Assembly (NCBI GenBank): GCA_021201295.1
Contig: JAJQFE010000012.1
Span: forward strand, 18,905-82,904
Source: Tannerellaceae bacterium
GTDB taxonomy: Bacteria; Bacteroidota; Bacteroidia; Bacteroidales; Tannerellaceae
Length of the DNA stretch: 64,000 bases
Reading direction: 5' to 3'
Positions 29,153 to 37,516 of this stretch are shown piece by piece. Position 1 is the first letter of the stretch. The number at the start of each line of letters is the position of its first letter. The translations under genes were made by a program, and so were the position numbers. The notes beneath the pieces are model-generated. The model was not told the DNA's origin and made no database searches. It saw only the letters and a list, made by a program, of their open reading frames with translations.

Positions 29153-29884
29153 ATGGAAGATCTGTTTGAAGGATATATAGGGATCCGGTTAGGAGAAGGA
29201 CAAATGGTAAATGATATTTTATTTGCTTTGCTCCTTTTTCTTTTGATTGCTTTTGCCCTGGTGTTTCGTTCCAACTTCAGCCTTTTTGTAAAGATGTTGA
29301 AAGATATAGGGAATCAGAAAGAGCGTCAGAACTTGTTTGAGGATATTTCCGGAAATGAGTTTTTCTTTAGTAAATTCATGATTTTTCAACCCCTTTTTTT
29401 ATCAACCATTGCTATTTTTTCTTTAGTCCGGACATGGCAGGGAGAGATTATGTGGGTACCTCCGGAAACAATCTTTATTTTGTTAGGATTAATTTTTACT
29501 GTTTTGACCGGTTTTTACTGTTTTAAACAGGGTTTATATAAGATTTTAGGGTATGTTTTTGCCGACTCAGAGAAATATAAATTGTGGAAAACCAATTACA
29601 ATGCTGTTATGGGTTCCTGGGGAATTCTGCTTTATTTTCCGGTGATGTGGTTAGTGTTTGTAGATTCTTATGTATTAGCTCCCATATTATTGTTTTTATT
29701 TTTTTATTTTTTGTGTCGTTTTGTAATAATTTATAATACAATACGGATATTTTACCGGAAAAATACGGGTATTTTGTATTTAAGTTTGTACCTTTGCGGC
29801 CAGGAAATTCTACCTCTGATCTTTTTGTATCAAGGTGTAATCTATTTGTATAACTTTATTGAGGCTAGTACTCTATGGCATTGA
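29153..29884 (+). CDS. DUF4271 membrane protein
   Basis: 243 residues with about six to seven hydrophobic segments (ILFALLLFLLIAFALVF, FLSTIAIFSLV, TIFILLGLIFTVLTGFYCF, SWGILLYFPVMWLVFV, APILLLFLFFYFLCRFVIIYN). Matches the DUF4271 family, which in Bacteroidota sits directly upstream of a hemD-type gene. Function unknown. Its last 10 bases overlap the following gene, so translation is coupled. An internal TACCTTTG at 29787-29794 resembles a -7 box and may drive hemD separately. Confidence 0.86.
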   Translation: MEDLFEGYIGIRLGEGQMVNDILFALLLFLLIAFALVFRSNFSLFVKMLKDIGNQKERQNLFEDISGNEFFFSKFMIFQPLFLSTIAIFSLVRTWQGEIMWVPPETIFILLGLIFTVLTGFYCFKQGLYKILGYVFADSEKYKLWKTNYNAVMGSWGILLYFPVMWLVFVDSYVLAPILLFLFFYFLCRFVIIYNTIRIFYRKNTGILYLSLYLCGQEILPLIFLYQGVIYLYNFIEASTLWH

Positions 29885-30648
29885 ATATCAAAAAATTGCT
29901 GGTGTCACAACCGAAACCTGCATTAGAGAAGTCACCCTATTTCGATATAGCAGAGAAATACGGGGTGGAGATTGATTTTAGACCGTTTATCAAAGTAGAG
30001 CCTGTTTCTTCCAAGGAATTTAGACAACAAAGAATTACCATATTGGATTACACAGCCGTAGTTTTTACCGCCCGAACTGCAATAGATCATTTCTTCCACT
30101 TATGTGAAGAACTGAGAGTCGCCATTCCGGAAACTATGAAGTATTTTTGTATGACAAAAGCAATTGCCGTATATCTACAGAAATATACTGTGTATAGGAA
30201 ACGGAAAATATTTTTTGCGCAAACCGGTAAGCAGGATGAACTGGTAACCATCATTAGCAAGCATGCAAAAGAAAAATATCTGATTCCTGTCTCAGATGTA
30301 CATAAAGAAGATCTTTTCCAGATGCTGGATGCAAAAAAAATAGACTACACCAAGGCGGTGATGTATAAAACAGTAAGTAATGATTTTTCAAAAGAAGAAA
30401 AATTCGACTATGATATGTTGCTGTTTTTTAGTCCTTCCGGTATTGCTTCTTTGTTAAAGAATTTTCCTGATTTTCAGCAGGAGGATATACGGATCGGTTG
30501 TTTTGGTCCTACCACTGCGAAAGCTGTAAAAGATGCTGGTTTACGGCTGGATGTAGAAGCTCCTTCACCGGAGGCTCCGTCCATGACAGCTGCATTGGAA
30601 CTATATCTTAAAAAAGAGTTGGCCAAGAATAAAAAGAATGGTAAATAA
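29875..30648 (+). CDS. hemD: Uroporphyrinogen-III synthase family protein (first copy)
   Basis: 257 residues. Two-domain HemD fold recognisable by KKLLVSQPKPALEKSPYFDIAEKYGVEIDFRPFIKVEPVSSKEFR, DYTAVVFTARTAIDHFFHLCEELR, YFCMTKAIAVYLQKY, DMLLFFSPSGIASLLKNFPDF and CFGPTTAKAVKDAGLRLDVEAPSPEAPSMTAAL. This is the lineage-conserved copy found in the DUF4271-hemD-rnpA-yidD block. It may cyclise hydroxymethylbilane, or may have another role, since a second hemD is present in the hem operon 5 kb downstream. Overlaps rnpA by 11 bases. Confidence 0.9.
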   Translation: MALNIKKLLVSQPKPALEKSPYFDIAEKYGVEIDFRPFIKVEPVSSKEFRQQRITILDYTAVVFTARTAIDHFFHLCEELRVAIPETMKYFCMTKAIAVYLQKYTVYRKRKIFFAQTGKQDELVTIISKHAKEKYLIPVSDVHKEDLFQMLDAKKIDYTKAVMYKTVSNDFSKEEKFDYDMLLFFSPSGIASLLKNFPDFQQEDIRIGCFGPTTAKAVKDAGLRLDVEAPSPEAPSMTAALELYLKKELAKNKKNGK

Positions 30649-31030
30649 TAATAGGTATACTCTTTCCAAAGAGGAACGCCTGTCATGGAAACGCTACATT
30701 GATCTACTTTTTCAGGAAGGAAAATCATTTGTAGCGTTTCCTTTACGGGTTGTTTATTTGTTTATGGAAGAAGCTATGCCAGCGCCTGTCTCTTTTATGA
30801 TCAGTGTTCCTAAAAAAAAAATTAGGCGGGCTGTAAAACGCAATTTGGTTAAAAGACAGACCCGTGAGACCTACCGGGTCAGAAAATATGATTTGATACT
30901 ACCTTTAGTAGAAAAAAACAGGTCTATGATCATTGCTTTTTTATATTTGGATAAAGAGGTGCACTCCTTTGCCGATATGGAAAAAGCTATGACAAAAGCA
31001 CTCAAAGTATTACGGGAAAAAGAACAATGA
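30638..31030 (+). CDS. rnpA: Ribonuclease P protein component
   Basis: 130 residues. Protein subunit that helps the RNase P RNA mature tRNA 5' ends. The diagnostic RNR-like basic helix is [18 protein letters not shown] at ~64-81, preceded by [22 protein letters not shown] and VSVPKKK-type strand. Overlaps the hemD start region and yidD (ATGA overlap), so this is one operon. rpmH is not present, unlike in most bacteria. Confidence 0.94.
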   Translation: MVNNNRYTLSKEERLSWKRYIDLLFQEGKSFVAFPLRVVYLFMEEAMPAPVSFMISVPKKKIRRAVKRNLVKRQTRETYRVRKYDLILPLVEKNRSMIIAFLYLDKEVHSFADMEKAMTKALKVLREKEQ

Positions 31031-31248
31031 AAAAGTTCTTTACGTCTATTTTCCTTTTGCCGGTTTATTTTTATAAATATTGTATTTCTCCTTTTACTCC
31101 GGCATCCTGCAGGTACATCCCTACCTGTTCTGAATATGCTGTGCAATCACTCAAAAAATATGGCCCTGTTAAAGGTACCTGGTTAGCTATGAAACGTATT
31201 TCTCGCTGCCATCCCTGGGGTGGAAGTGGATATGACCCGGTTCCATAA
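31027..31248 (+). CDS. yidD: Membrane protein insertion efficiency factor
   Basis: 73 residues: [72 protein letters not shown], matching YidD along its length, including the Cys residues and the [13 protein letters not shown] tail. Amphipathic protein associated with YidC/Sec insertion. Overlaps rnpA by four bases. Confidence 0.96.
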   Translation: MKKFFTSIFLLPVYFYKYCISPFTPASCRYIPTCSEYAVQSLKKYGPVKGTWLAMKRISRCHPWGGSGYDPVP

Positions 31249-31250
31249 AT

Positions 31251-31886
31251 ATGTACTACTATAATATCCATACTCATCGCAAAGCCTTTGCTCCGGAAGA
31301 AATTCCTGTTTTTAGTCATATAACAGGTAAAGATCTGGCAGAAGAACCGGTTACTCTATATAAAAGTGTGGGCATTCATCCCTGGTTTATAGCAGAGAAT
31401 GCGGACCAGTTACAGAAATTCATTCAAGAGGCAGAAGAAAAAAATGTAATAGCTATCGGAGAAATTGGGTTAGATAAGCGGGCAGTAGTCCCGATGGCAA
31501 TGCAGGAGTCCGTTTTCCGTGAGCAGCTTTTATTCGCAGAACAGTTACAAAAACCTGTGATTATTCATTGTGTAAAAGCCTGGGAAGAATTAATTGCTTT
31601 GAAGAAAAATATCAACCCTTCTGTCCCATGGATTATACATGGCTTCAGAGGGAAACCGGATCTGGCGGAGCAATTAATTAAACAGAATTTGTACCTTTCT
31701 TTTGGCAGACATTTTAATTCTGGAGCTTTACAGAAAGCATGGCCGGAAAGATGTTTTGCAGAAACAGACGAAGAAAATGTATCGATCCGGGAAGTTTATA
31801 CGTTACTGGCAGACTCTCTCCATATTTCCACAGACCTATTAGCCATTCAATTAAGACAAAATGTTCGGCGCGTCTTTTCTATTTGA
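31251..31886 (+). CDS. TatD-family metal-dependent hydrolase
   Basis: 211 residues, somewhat short for TatD (~260). Metal ligands visible: NIHTHR near the start, GEIGLDKR, VIIHCVKAWEE, WIIHGFRG and the C-terminal ETDEENVSIREVY. Probable DNase or phosphoesterase. Starts two bases after yidD in the same operon. The compact form with HTH instead of the usual DTHCHLD is common in Bacteroidota. Confidence 0.88.
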   Translation: MYYYNIHTHRKAFAPEEIPVFSHITGKDLAEEPVTLYKSVGIHPWFIAENADQLQKFIQEAEEKNVIAIGEIGLDKRAVVPMAMQESVFREQLLFAEQLQKPVIIHCVKAWEELIALKKNINPSVPWIIHGFRGKPDLAEQLIKQNLYLSFGRHFNSGALQKAWPERCFAETDEENVSIREVYTLLADSLHISTDLLAIQLRQNVRRVFSI

Positions 31887-31901
31887 TTTAAAAATAAGTA
31901 C

Positions 31902-31909
31902 TACCTTTG
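31902..31909 (+). promoter_or_regulatory. Probable -7 element of the tyrS promoter
   Basis: TACCTTTG, 45 bases before the tyrS ATG. TTTG at 31882-31885 is 16 bases upstream, slightly shorter spacing than the consensus. Confidence 0.5.
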
Positions 31910-31953
31910 CAGGCATTATTAACAGACAAATATAACTCGAATAAAATAACACG

Positions 31954-33246
31954 ATGAACTTTGTAGAAGAACTAAGATGGAGGGGGATGATTCATGACAT
32001 GATGCCGGGTACTGAAGAGCAATTGCAAAAAGAAATGACTTCTGCTTATGTAGGTATAGACCCAACTGCAGATTCCTTACATATCGGACACCTGGTAAGT
32101 GTAATGATGTTGAAGCATTTTCAGCGTGCCGGTCATCGTCCGATTGCCTTAGTTGGAGGGGCAACCGGCATGATAGGAGACCCTTCTATGAAATCCGCAG
32201 AACGTAATCTTTTGGATGAAGCGACTCTTCGCCATAACCAGGAAAGTATAAAAAAACAGTTAGCTAAATTTCTGGACTTTGATTCAGATGCGCCTAATGC
32301 AGCAAAACTGGTGAATAATTATGACTGGATGAAGGAGTATTCATTTCTCGATTTTATTCGTGATATAGGGAAACATCTGACCGTTAATTATATGATGGCC
32401 AAAGATTCAGTTAAAAAACGGTTAAGTTCTGAGTCCAACGTTGGCCTATCTTTTACTGAATTTTCTTACCAGTTGATCCAGGGATATGACTTTTTATTCC
32501 TTTTCCAGAACGAAAACTGTCGTCTTCAGATGGGAGGTTCGGATCAGTGGGGTAATATTACTACAGGTACAGAGTTGATCCGCCGTAAAACAGGTGGAGA
32601 AGCATTTGCTTTGACCTGTCCGCTCATTACCAAAGCCGATGGCGGCAAATTTGGTAAAACCGAGTCCGGTAATGTGTGGTTAGACCGCCGGTATACCTCT
32701 CCTTATAAATTCTATCAGTTCTGGTTGAATGTAAGTGATGAAGATGCCGCTAAATATATCAAAATCTTTACTGCCCTGAGCCAGGAAGAGATTACTGCTC
32801 TTGAAGAAGAGCAGGTCGTTACTCCTCATTTGCGCCCTTTGCAAAAGAGACTGGCAAAAGAGATCACTGTGATGGTACATTCAGAAGAGGATTATGAAAT
32901 GGCTGTGGAGGCATCTAATATTTTATTTAGTAATTCTACTTCTGAGACTCTGAAAAAACTGGATGAAGAGACCTTTTTATCAGTATTTGAAGGAGTTCCG
33001 CAATTTGAAATCTCCCGGGAGGAATTAGCTGATGGTATCAAAATAATAGATTTGCTTACTGAAAAAGCGGCTGTATTTCCATCGAAAGGAGAAATGCGTA
33101 AGTTGGTACAGAGTGGTGGAGTCAGTGTAAATAAAGAAAAACTGGCAGAGACAGAAACTGTGTTTACAACTTCTTCCCTGTTGAATGATAAATATTTGTT
33201 GGTACAGCGAGGAAAGAAGAACTATTTTCTGCTGATTGCCAAATAA
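31954..33246 (+). CDS. tyrS: Tyrosyl-tRNA synthetase
   Basis: 430 residues. Class I synthetase: [17 protein letters not shown] (HIGH motif), [13 protein letters not shown], tyrosine site in [11 protein letters not shown] and [16 protein letters not shown] equivalent KFGKTESG, and a C-terminal S4 RNA-binding region ([11 protein letters not shown]...[14 protein letters not shown]). Charges tRNA-Tyr. Intact. Followed by a tRNA gene with its own promoter. Confidence 0.97.
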   Translation: MNFVEELRWRGMIHDMMPGTEEQLQKEMTSAYVGIDPTADSLHIGHLVSVMMLKHFQRAGHRPIALVGGATGMIGDPSMKSAERNLLDEATLRHNQESIKKQLAKFLDFDSDAPNAAKLVNNYDWMKEYSFLDFIRDIGKHLTVNYMMAKDSVKKRLSSESNVGLSFTEFSYQLIQGYDFLFLFQNENCRLQMGGSDQWGNITTGTELIRRKTGGEAFALTCPLITKADGGKFGKTESGNVWLDRRYTSPYKFYQFWLNVSDEDAAKYIKIFTALSQEEITALEEEQVVTPHLRPLQKRLAKEITVMVHSEEDYEMAVEASNILFSNSTSETLKKLDEETFLSVFEGVPQFEISREELADGIKIIDLLTEKAAVFPSKGEMRKLVQSGGVSVNKEKLAETETVFTTSSLLNDKYLLVQRGKKNYFLLIAK

Positions 33247-33262
33247 GAAATCAGCTAAAATA

Positions 33263-33293
33263 TTTGCAGGGTAAAATAAAATTTCTACCTTTG
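33263..33293 (+). promoter_or_regulatory. tRNA-Gln promoter
   Basis: TTTG (33263-33266), 19 bases, TACCTTTG (33286-33293): a perfect fit to the phylum consensus, ~24 bases before the mature tRNA. Confidence 0.8.
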
Positions 33294-33317
33294 CATCGCT
33301 TTAAGAAAGCGTAGGAT

Positions 33318-33388
33318 TGTCTCATGGTGTAATGGTAGCACTGCAGATTTTGGTTCTGCCTGTCAAGGTTCGAATCCTTGTGAGACAA
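33318..33388 (+). tRNA. tRNA-Gln (anticodon TTG)
   Basis: 71 bases. Acceptor TGTCTCA pairs with TGAGACA; anticodon stem GCAGA/TCTGC encloses loop TTTTGGT with anticodon TTG; T-arm has GGTTCGAATCC. No CCA is encoded; discriminator base A at 33388. Confidence 0.96.
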
Positions 33389-33393
33389 CTTCC

Positions 33394-33433
33394 AAAAGTC
33401 CATCATTGATCTATTCAGTAAGGGACTTTTTTT
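33394..33433 (+). terminator. tRNA-Gln terminator
   Basis: AAAAGTCC (33394-33401) and GGACTTTT (33423-33430) with a 21-base loop, followed by TTT. Confidence 0.65.
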
Positions 33434-33478
33434 ATGAATCCGACTAACTGATTATTGGGGTTTGGAATATAGTATAGT

Positions 33479-33528
33479 AAATCACTATATGTAGTGATTT
33501 TTTATGAAGAATCTATCTTCTACTTTTG
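33479..33528 (+). promoter_or_regulatory. Palindrome overlapping the -33 region of the hem operon promoter
   Basis: AAATCACTA (33479-33487), TATG, TAGTGATTT (33492-33500) is a perfect 9+9 palindrome followed by T residues. TACTTTTG at 33521-33528 is a good -7 box for hemA (start 33579), and the T-run at 33498-33503 falls where the -33 box should be. The palindrome could be an operator controlling haem synthesis or a weak terminator; the position over the promoter favours an operator. Confidence 0.55.
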
Positions 33529-33578
33529 TCTGTACATTTATAATAATACTTGGCATATAGAATATCCGATATTAATTT

Positions 33579-34835
33579 ATGGAAATAGATTTAGTTACTA
33601 ATAAAAGACTCATATCCTATCACTCATTTTTTGATACAGCACTGAATAAATTGCATGCAGAACAGCGGTATCGCATATTTACAGATATAGAGCGTAGGGT
33701 AGGGGAATTTCCTAAAGCATTCTGTCATACTAATAAGAAAATAGAGGAGATCGTGATCTGGTGTTCTAATGATTATCTCGGTATGGGGCAGCATCCGGAG
33801 ATTATATGTGCCCTGACAAAGGCTGCCGTAAAATATGGAGCCGGAGCAGGAGGGACACGGAACATTTCAGGTAACAGCCATGCGATCGTAAGTTTGGAAA
33901 AGGAGTTGGCTGATCTTCATCATAAAGAAGCTGCTTTAGTTTTTACTTCCGGATATGTTTCCAACCAGACTGGAATTTCCACAATTGCCAGACTCATTCC
34001 GGATTGTTTGATTCTTTCCGATGCTGCCAACCATAATTCCATGATTGAAGGAGTCCGGCAATTCGGATGTGATAAAGAGATTTTCAGGCATAATGATCTG
34101 AAGCATCTGGAAGAGTTATTACGGAAATATGCAGAACGACCGAAAATGATCGTCTTTGAAAGTATTTATTCCATGGACGGAGATGTTGCTCCTATTCACG
34201 CTATCTGTGACCTGGCAGAGAAGTATCATGCACTTACTTATATTGATGAAGTGCATGCAGTAGGTATGTATGGGAACCGGGGTGGCGGAGTCGCAGACCG
34301 GGATAGAGCCATGGAACGTCTGGATATTATAGAAGGCACTTTAGGGAAAGCTTTTGGAGTGATGGGAGGATATATTGCCGCTAAAAGAAATATTATAGAT
34401 GCCGTACGGAGCTTTGCGCCCGGATTTATTTTTACGACAGCTCTATCTCCTGCCTTAGCAGAAGCTGCTGTAGCATCGATTCGCTATTTAAAAAATTCTT
34501 CCGGAGAACGTGCCCGGCAACAGGCACAGGTACAGAAGACCAAAGACGCACTTCATGCAGCAGGAATTCCTGTCATGAAGACCGACACGCATATCATTCC
34601 TGTTATGATTGGGAATGCGGAAGCCTGTAAGGCTGCCAGCGAACGTTTACTTCATACTCATCATATTTATATACAACCTATTAACTATCCCACTGTTCCT
34701 AAAAATACGGAACGTTTACGAATTACCCCATCTCCTTTTCATACAGATGAAATGATAAAACAGTTGGTAGAAGCATTGATGGAAGTCTGGGAATATCTGG
34801 ATCTGCAATTTGAGGCTGGCAAAAGAACAGCTTGA
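33579..34835 (+). CDS. hemA: 5-aminolevulinate synthase (C4/Shemin pathway)
   Basis: 418 residues. PLP-dependent alpha-oxoamine synthase that condenses glycine and succinyl-CoA to 5-aminolevulinate. It has the ALAS-specific signatures rather than those of the sister enzymes KBL, BioF or [89 protein letters not shown]-Lys in [27 protein letters not shown], and [19 protein letters not shown]. First gene of hemACDEB, 9 bases before hemC. Bacteroidota normally make 5-aminolevulinate from glutamyl-tRNA, so this is an unusual, probably transferred, enzyme (inference). Intact frame. Confidence 0.93.
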   Translation: MEIDLVTNKRLISYHSFFDTALNKLHAEQRYRIFTDIERRVGEFPKAFCHTNKKIEEIVIWCSNDYLGMGQHPEIICALTKAAVKYGAGAGGTRNISGNSHAIVSLEKELADLHHKEAALVFTSGYVSNQTGISTIARLIPDCLILSDAANHNSMIEGVRQFGCDKEIFRHNDLKHLEELLRKYAERPKMIVFESIYSMDGDVAPIHAICDLAEKYHALTYIDEVHAVGMYGNRGGGVADRDRAMERLDIIEGTLGKAFGVMGGYIAAKRNIIDAVRSFAPGFIFTTALSPALAEAAVASIRYLKNSSGERARQQAQVQKTKDALHAAGIPVMKTDTHIIPVMIGNAEACKAASERLLHTHHIYIQPINYPTVPKNTERLRITPSPFHTDEMIKQLVEALMEVWEYLDLQFEAGKRTA

Positions 34836-34844
34836 GGAATTAGC

Positions 34845-35770
34845 ATGAATAAAATGCTGAAAATAGGAACAAGAGATAGCGAGTTAGCTGTCTGGCAGGC
34901 AGAACAGGTAAAAATAAAACTAAAGGGTATAGGAATTTCTGCTGAATTGGTATATATAAAAAGTGAGGGGGCCTGGACCTGGTCACTCCTTTATATGAAA
35001 TAGGGGTACAGGGAGTATTCACCCGTGCCCTGGATATAGCTTTACTGACCGGACAGATTAATTTGGCTGTTCATTCTATGAAAGATGTACCGACCCAACC
35101 GGCACAAGGAATTGCTATTCCGGCTGTACTCCCATGTGGAAATTATAAAGATGTATTGGTCCTGAAAGACATCTCTTCCAGGCAGGTTGACGAAGAAAGT
35201 AAAGGATCTGTTACGATCGCAACCAGTAGCGTTCGTCGCAGAGCACAATGGTTGAACCGGTATCCGGAAGACAGGCTGGAAAATTTGCGGGGAAATATCA
35301 ATACCCGTTTGCAAAAAGTTGCAGCCAATGATTGGTATGGAGCTGTTTTTGCTGCTGCAGGGCTGGAACGTATAGGCGTAAGGACAGAGAACATGGTCGA
35401 CCTGGACTGGATGCTCCCGGCTCCGGCACAAGGAATCATTTGTATTACCTGCCGGGTGGAAGATCAGAAAATGACCGATATTTGTACACAGATCAATCAT
35501 CCGTCCACTTTCCTCTGTGCAACCATAGAACGTGATTTTTTACGGACACTGATGGGCGGTTGTTCTACACCGATTGCAGGATTAGCCCTAATAAAGGATG
35601 AATAGGTACTCTTTAAGGGAAAAATCCTGTCCCTGGATGGAAAGGAAAGCCGGGAGGTGACCTATTCTCAGGCTATCCATTTAGCCGGTAATATGGGAAG
35701 AATTGCTGCGGAGCAGTTGCTGGAGAACGGAGGTAGAGAACTGCTGGAACAAATCCGTAATGGAAAATAA
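34845..35770 (+). CDS. hemC: Hydroxymethylbilane synthase, frameshift and in-frame TAG
   Basis: About 308 residues. Assembles four porphobilinogens into hydroxymethylbilane. MLKIGTRDSELAVWQAEQVK, then after a break GVQGVFTRALDIALLTGQINLAVHSMKDVPTQ, SSVRRRAQWLNRYPEDRLENLRGNINTRLQK, APAQGIICITCR, and dipyrromethane cofactor Cys in LMGGCSTPIAG. First break at about 34967-34971 in GAGGGGGCC: one missing base separates KSEG from DLDLVTPLYEIG. Second: TAG at 35603-35605 in LALIKDE-x-VLFKGKILSLDGKE, after which the domain III end continues to TAA at 35770. Overlaps hemD by 11 bases. Confidence 0.92.
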
Positions 35771-36487
35771 ACATATTTATATACTCAGTACAGGTAAGAT
35801 CCGGGAGAAATATCTCCAGGAAGCACAGCAAAAAGGTTTTTTCATAGATATAGATCCTTTTATCTCGGTTAACTTATGTAATCAACAGAGTATTAGAGAC
35901 CGTATTCAGAAATTATCCCGGGAGAATATTACAGCCATCTTTACAAGTCAATATGCTGTCCGGTCAGTGATTAAAATGTCTGATCATGTGCCGGCCTGGA
36001 AAATATATTGTCTGGAAGGAGCTACCCAAAAAGAAATTTCTTCTTTCTGGGGAACAGAAAATATCATAGCTACAGCCGGGAATGGGAAGGAATTAGCTAC
36101 CCAGATTCTTTCAGCAGCTAACAAAGAGAGATATATCTTTTTTTGCGGGAATCGCCGGATGGATACTATTCCCTCTTCTTTGCTTGCTTATGACCTGTTT
36201 CTGGAGGAACTAGTGGTGTATGATACTATTTTATTGCCCCATACAATTAACCGGACGTATGATGCTATTTTCTTTTTTAGTCCAAGTGCTGTAGAAAGTT
36301 TTTTTTCTGTGAATTATGCAGAACCAACTCTCTTTTTTCTATTGGAGCCACGATGACTTCAGCATTGATGAAGTATGTCAAAGAAGAGCACATAAGAACT
36401 GCAATACGGCCGGATAAAAGAGAAATGATAGAAATGGCTATTTCATATTTTGATCAACATATTTATGGAGACAATTTTAAAAAATGA
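35760..36487 (+). CDS. hemD: Uroporphyrinogen-III synthase (operon copy), frameshifted
   Basis: About 242 residues. NKHIYILSTGKIREKYLQEAQQKGFFIDIDPFISVN, AIFTSQYAVRSVI, IYCLEGATQKEI, FFCGNRRMDTIPSSL, LEELVVYDTILLPHTINRTYDAIFFFSPSAVESFF, then after a break SIGATMTSALMKY...IRTAIRPDKREMIEMAI. The T-run at 36333-36338 has six T; seven gives EPTLFF-SIGATM. The true stop is at 36485-36487, 22 bases inside hemE, so translation is coupled. It is clearly different in sequence from the hemD at 29875. Confidence 0.9.
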
Positions 36488-37505
36488 TTTAATTCTTCGA
36501 GTCCTGCGGGGTGAGAATGTAGAACGGGTTCCGGTCTGGATGATGCGCCAGGCAGGACGTTTTCTTCCGGAATATCGTAAGCTAAGAGAAAAATATACTT
36601 TTTTTGAGAGATGTAAAACTCCCGAATTGGCCTGTGAGATTACTTTGCAACCTATCCGGAGATTAGGAGTGGATGCTGCTATCCTCTTTTCAGATATTCT
36701 CGTAGTACCTGAAGCAATGGGACTTGAAGTTCAACTGGTGGAGAAAGTAGGCCCCATACTACCCTCTACGATCCGGAGAAAAGAAGATTTAAAGAAAGTA
36801 CGAGTCCCGGATATACAGGAAAGTTTAGGATACGTTTTTGATGCCATTCGCCTGATCAGGCAGGAACTGGCAGGACAGGTTCCATTGATCAGATTTGCCG
36901 GAGCTCCCTGGACTTTACTTTGTTATATGGTGCAGGGAAAAGGTTTCAAGACATTTGATGAAGCTAAACGTTTTTGTTATACTAACCCGGAAGCAGCTCA
37001 TTCCCTGCTTCAAATGATTACTGATACTACTATTACCTACCTGGAAGCTCAGATTGAAGCGGGGGCAGATCTGGTGCAGTTGTTTGATAGCTGGGCCGGA
37101 TTAGTGGGACCGGAGGATTTTTCAGTATTTTGCCAACCTTATATACATCAGATTGTAGCGGCAGTAAAAGAAAAAGCTCCGGTAATTGTATTTGCTAAAG
37201 GAGCCTGGCATTCTTTACCATCTTTACGGGATACCGGAACGAATGCTTTAGGCATAGATTGGTGTCTGACCCCTGAATTAGCCCGCACTTTGGCAGGAGG
37301 TGCTGTCGTGTTGCAGGGTAATTTTGATCCGGCTAAATTATATGCGCCTATTCTATTTATTGAAAAAGAAGTAGGCAAAATGTTAGAGAGATTTGGAAAA
37401 AATAAATACATTGCTAACCTGGGACATGGTATTCTGCCTGATATCCCGGTTAAACATGCAAAAGCATTCGTAGAGACTGTTAAGAACTATTTATGGAATA
37501 ACTAA
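36465..37505 (+). CDS. hemE: Uroporphyrinogen decarboxylase
   Basis: 346 residues. Converts uroporphyrinogen III to coproporphyrinogen III. RVPVWMMRQAGRFLPEYRKLRE is the family signature, followed by AILFSDILVVPEAMG, FAGAPWTLLCYMVQG, LVQLFDSWAGLVGPEDF and LGHGILPDIP. Start ATG at 36465 chosen (METILKNDLILRVLRGENVERVPVW). Intact. Position after hemD commits the operon to the protohaem branch rather than only cobalamin or sirohaem. Confidence 0.96.
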   Translation: METILKNDLILRVLRGENVERVPVWMMRQAGRFLPEYRKLREKYTFFERCKTPELACEITLQPIRRLGVDAAILFSDILVVPEAMGLEVQLVEKVGPILPSTIRRKEDLKKVRVPDIQESLGYVFDAIRLIRQELAGQVPLIRFAGAPWTLLCYMVQGKGFKTFDEAKRFCYTNPEAAHSLLQMITDTTITYLEAQIEAGADLVQLFDSWAGLVGPEDFSVFCQPYIHQIVAAVKEKAPVIVFAKGAWHSLPSLRDTGTNALGIDWCLTPELARTLAGGAVVLQGNFDPAKLYAPILFIEKEVGKMLERFGKNKYIANLGHGILPDIPVKHAKAFVETVKNYLWNN

Positions 37506-37516
37506 AAAAGAAAGAT

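Noticed and set aside
31027..31248. Replication origin near rnpA/yidD.
   Set aside because: rpmH and dnaA are absent and no DnaA-box cluster is visible; this gene order is not origin-linked in Bacteroidota.
33579..34835. 2-amino-3-ketobutyrate ligase or 8-amino-7-oxononanoate synthase instead of ALAS.
   Set aside because: The ERxxGxFPKA start, [23 protein letters not shown] and INYPTVP motifs and the location at the head of hemCDEB favour ALAS.
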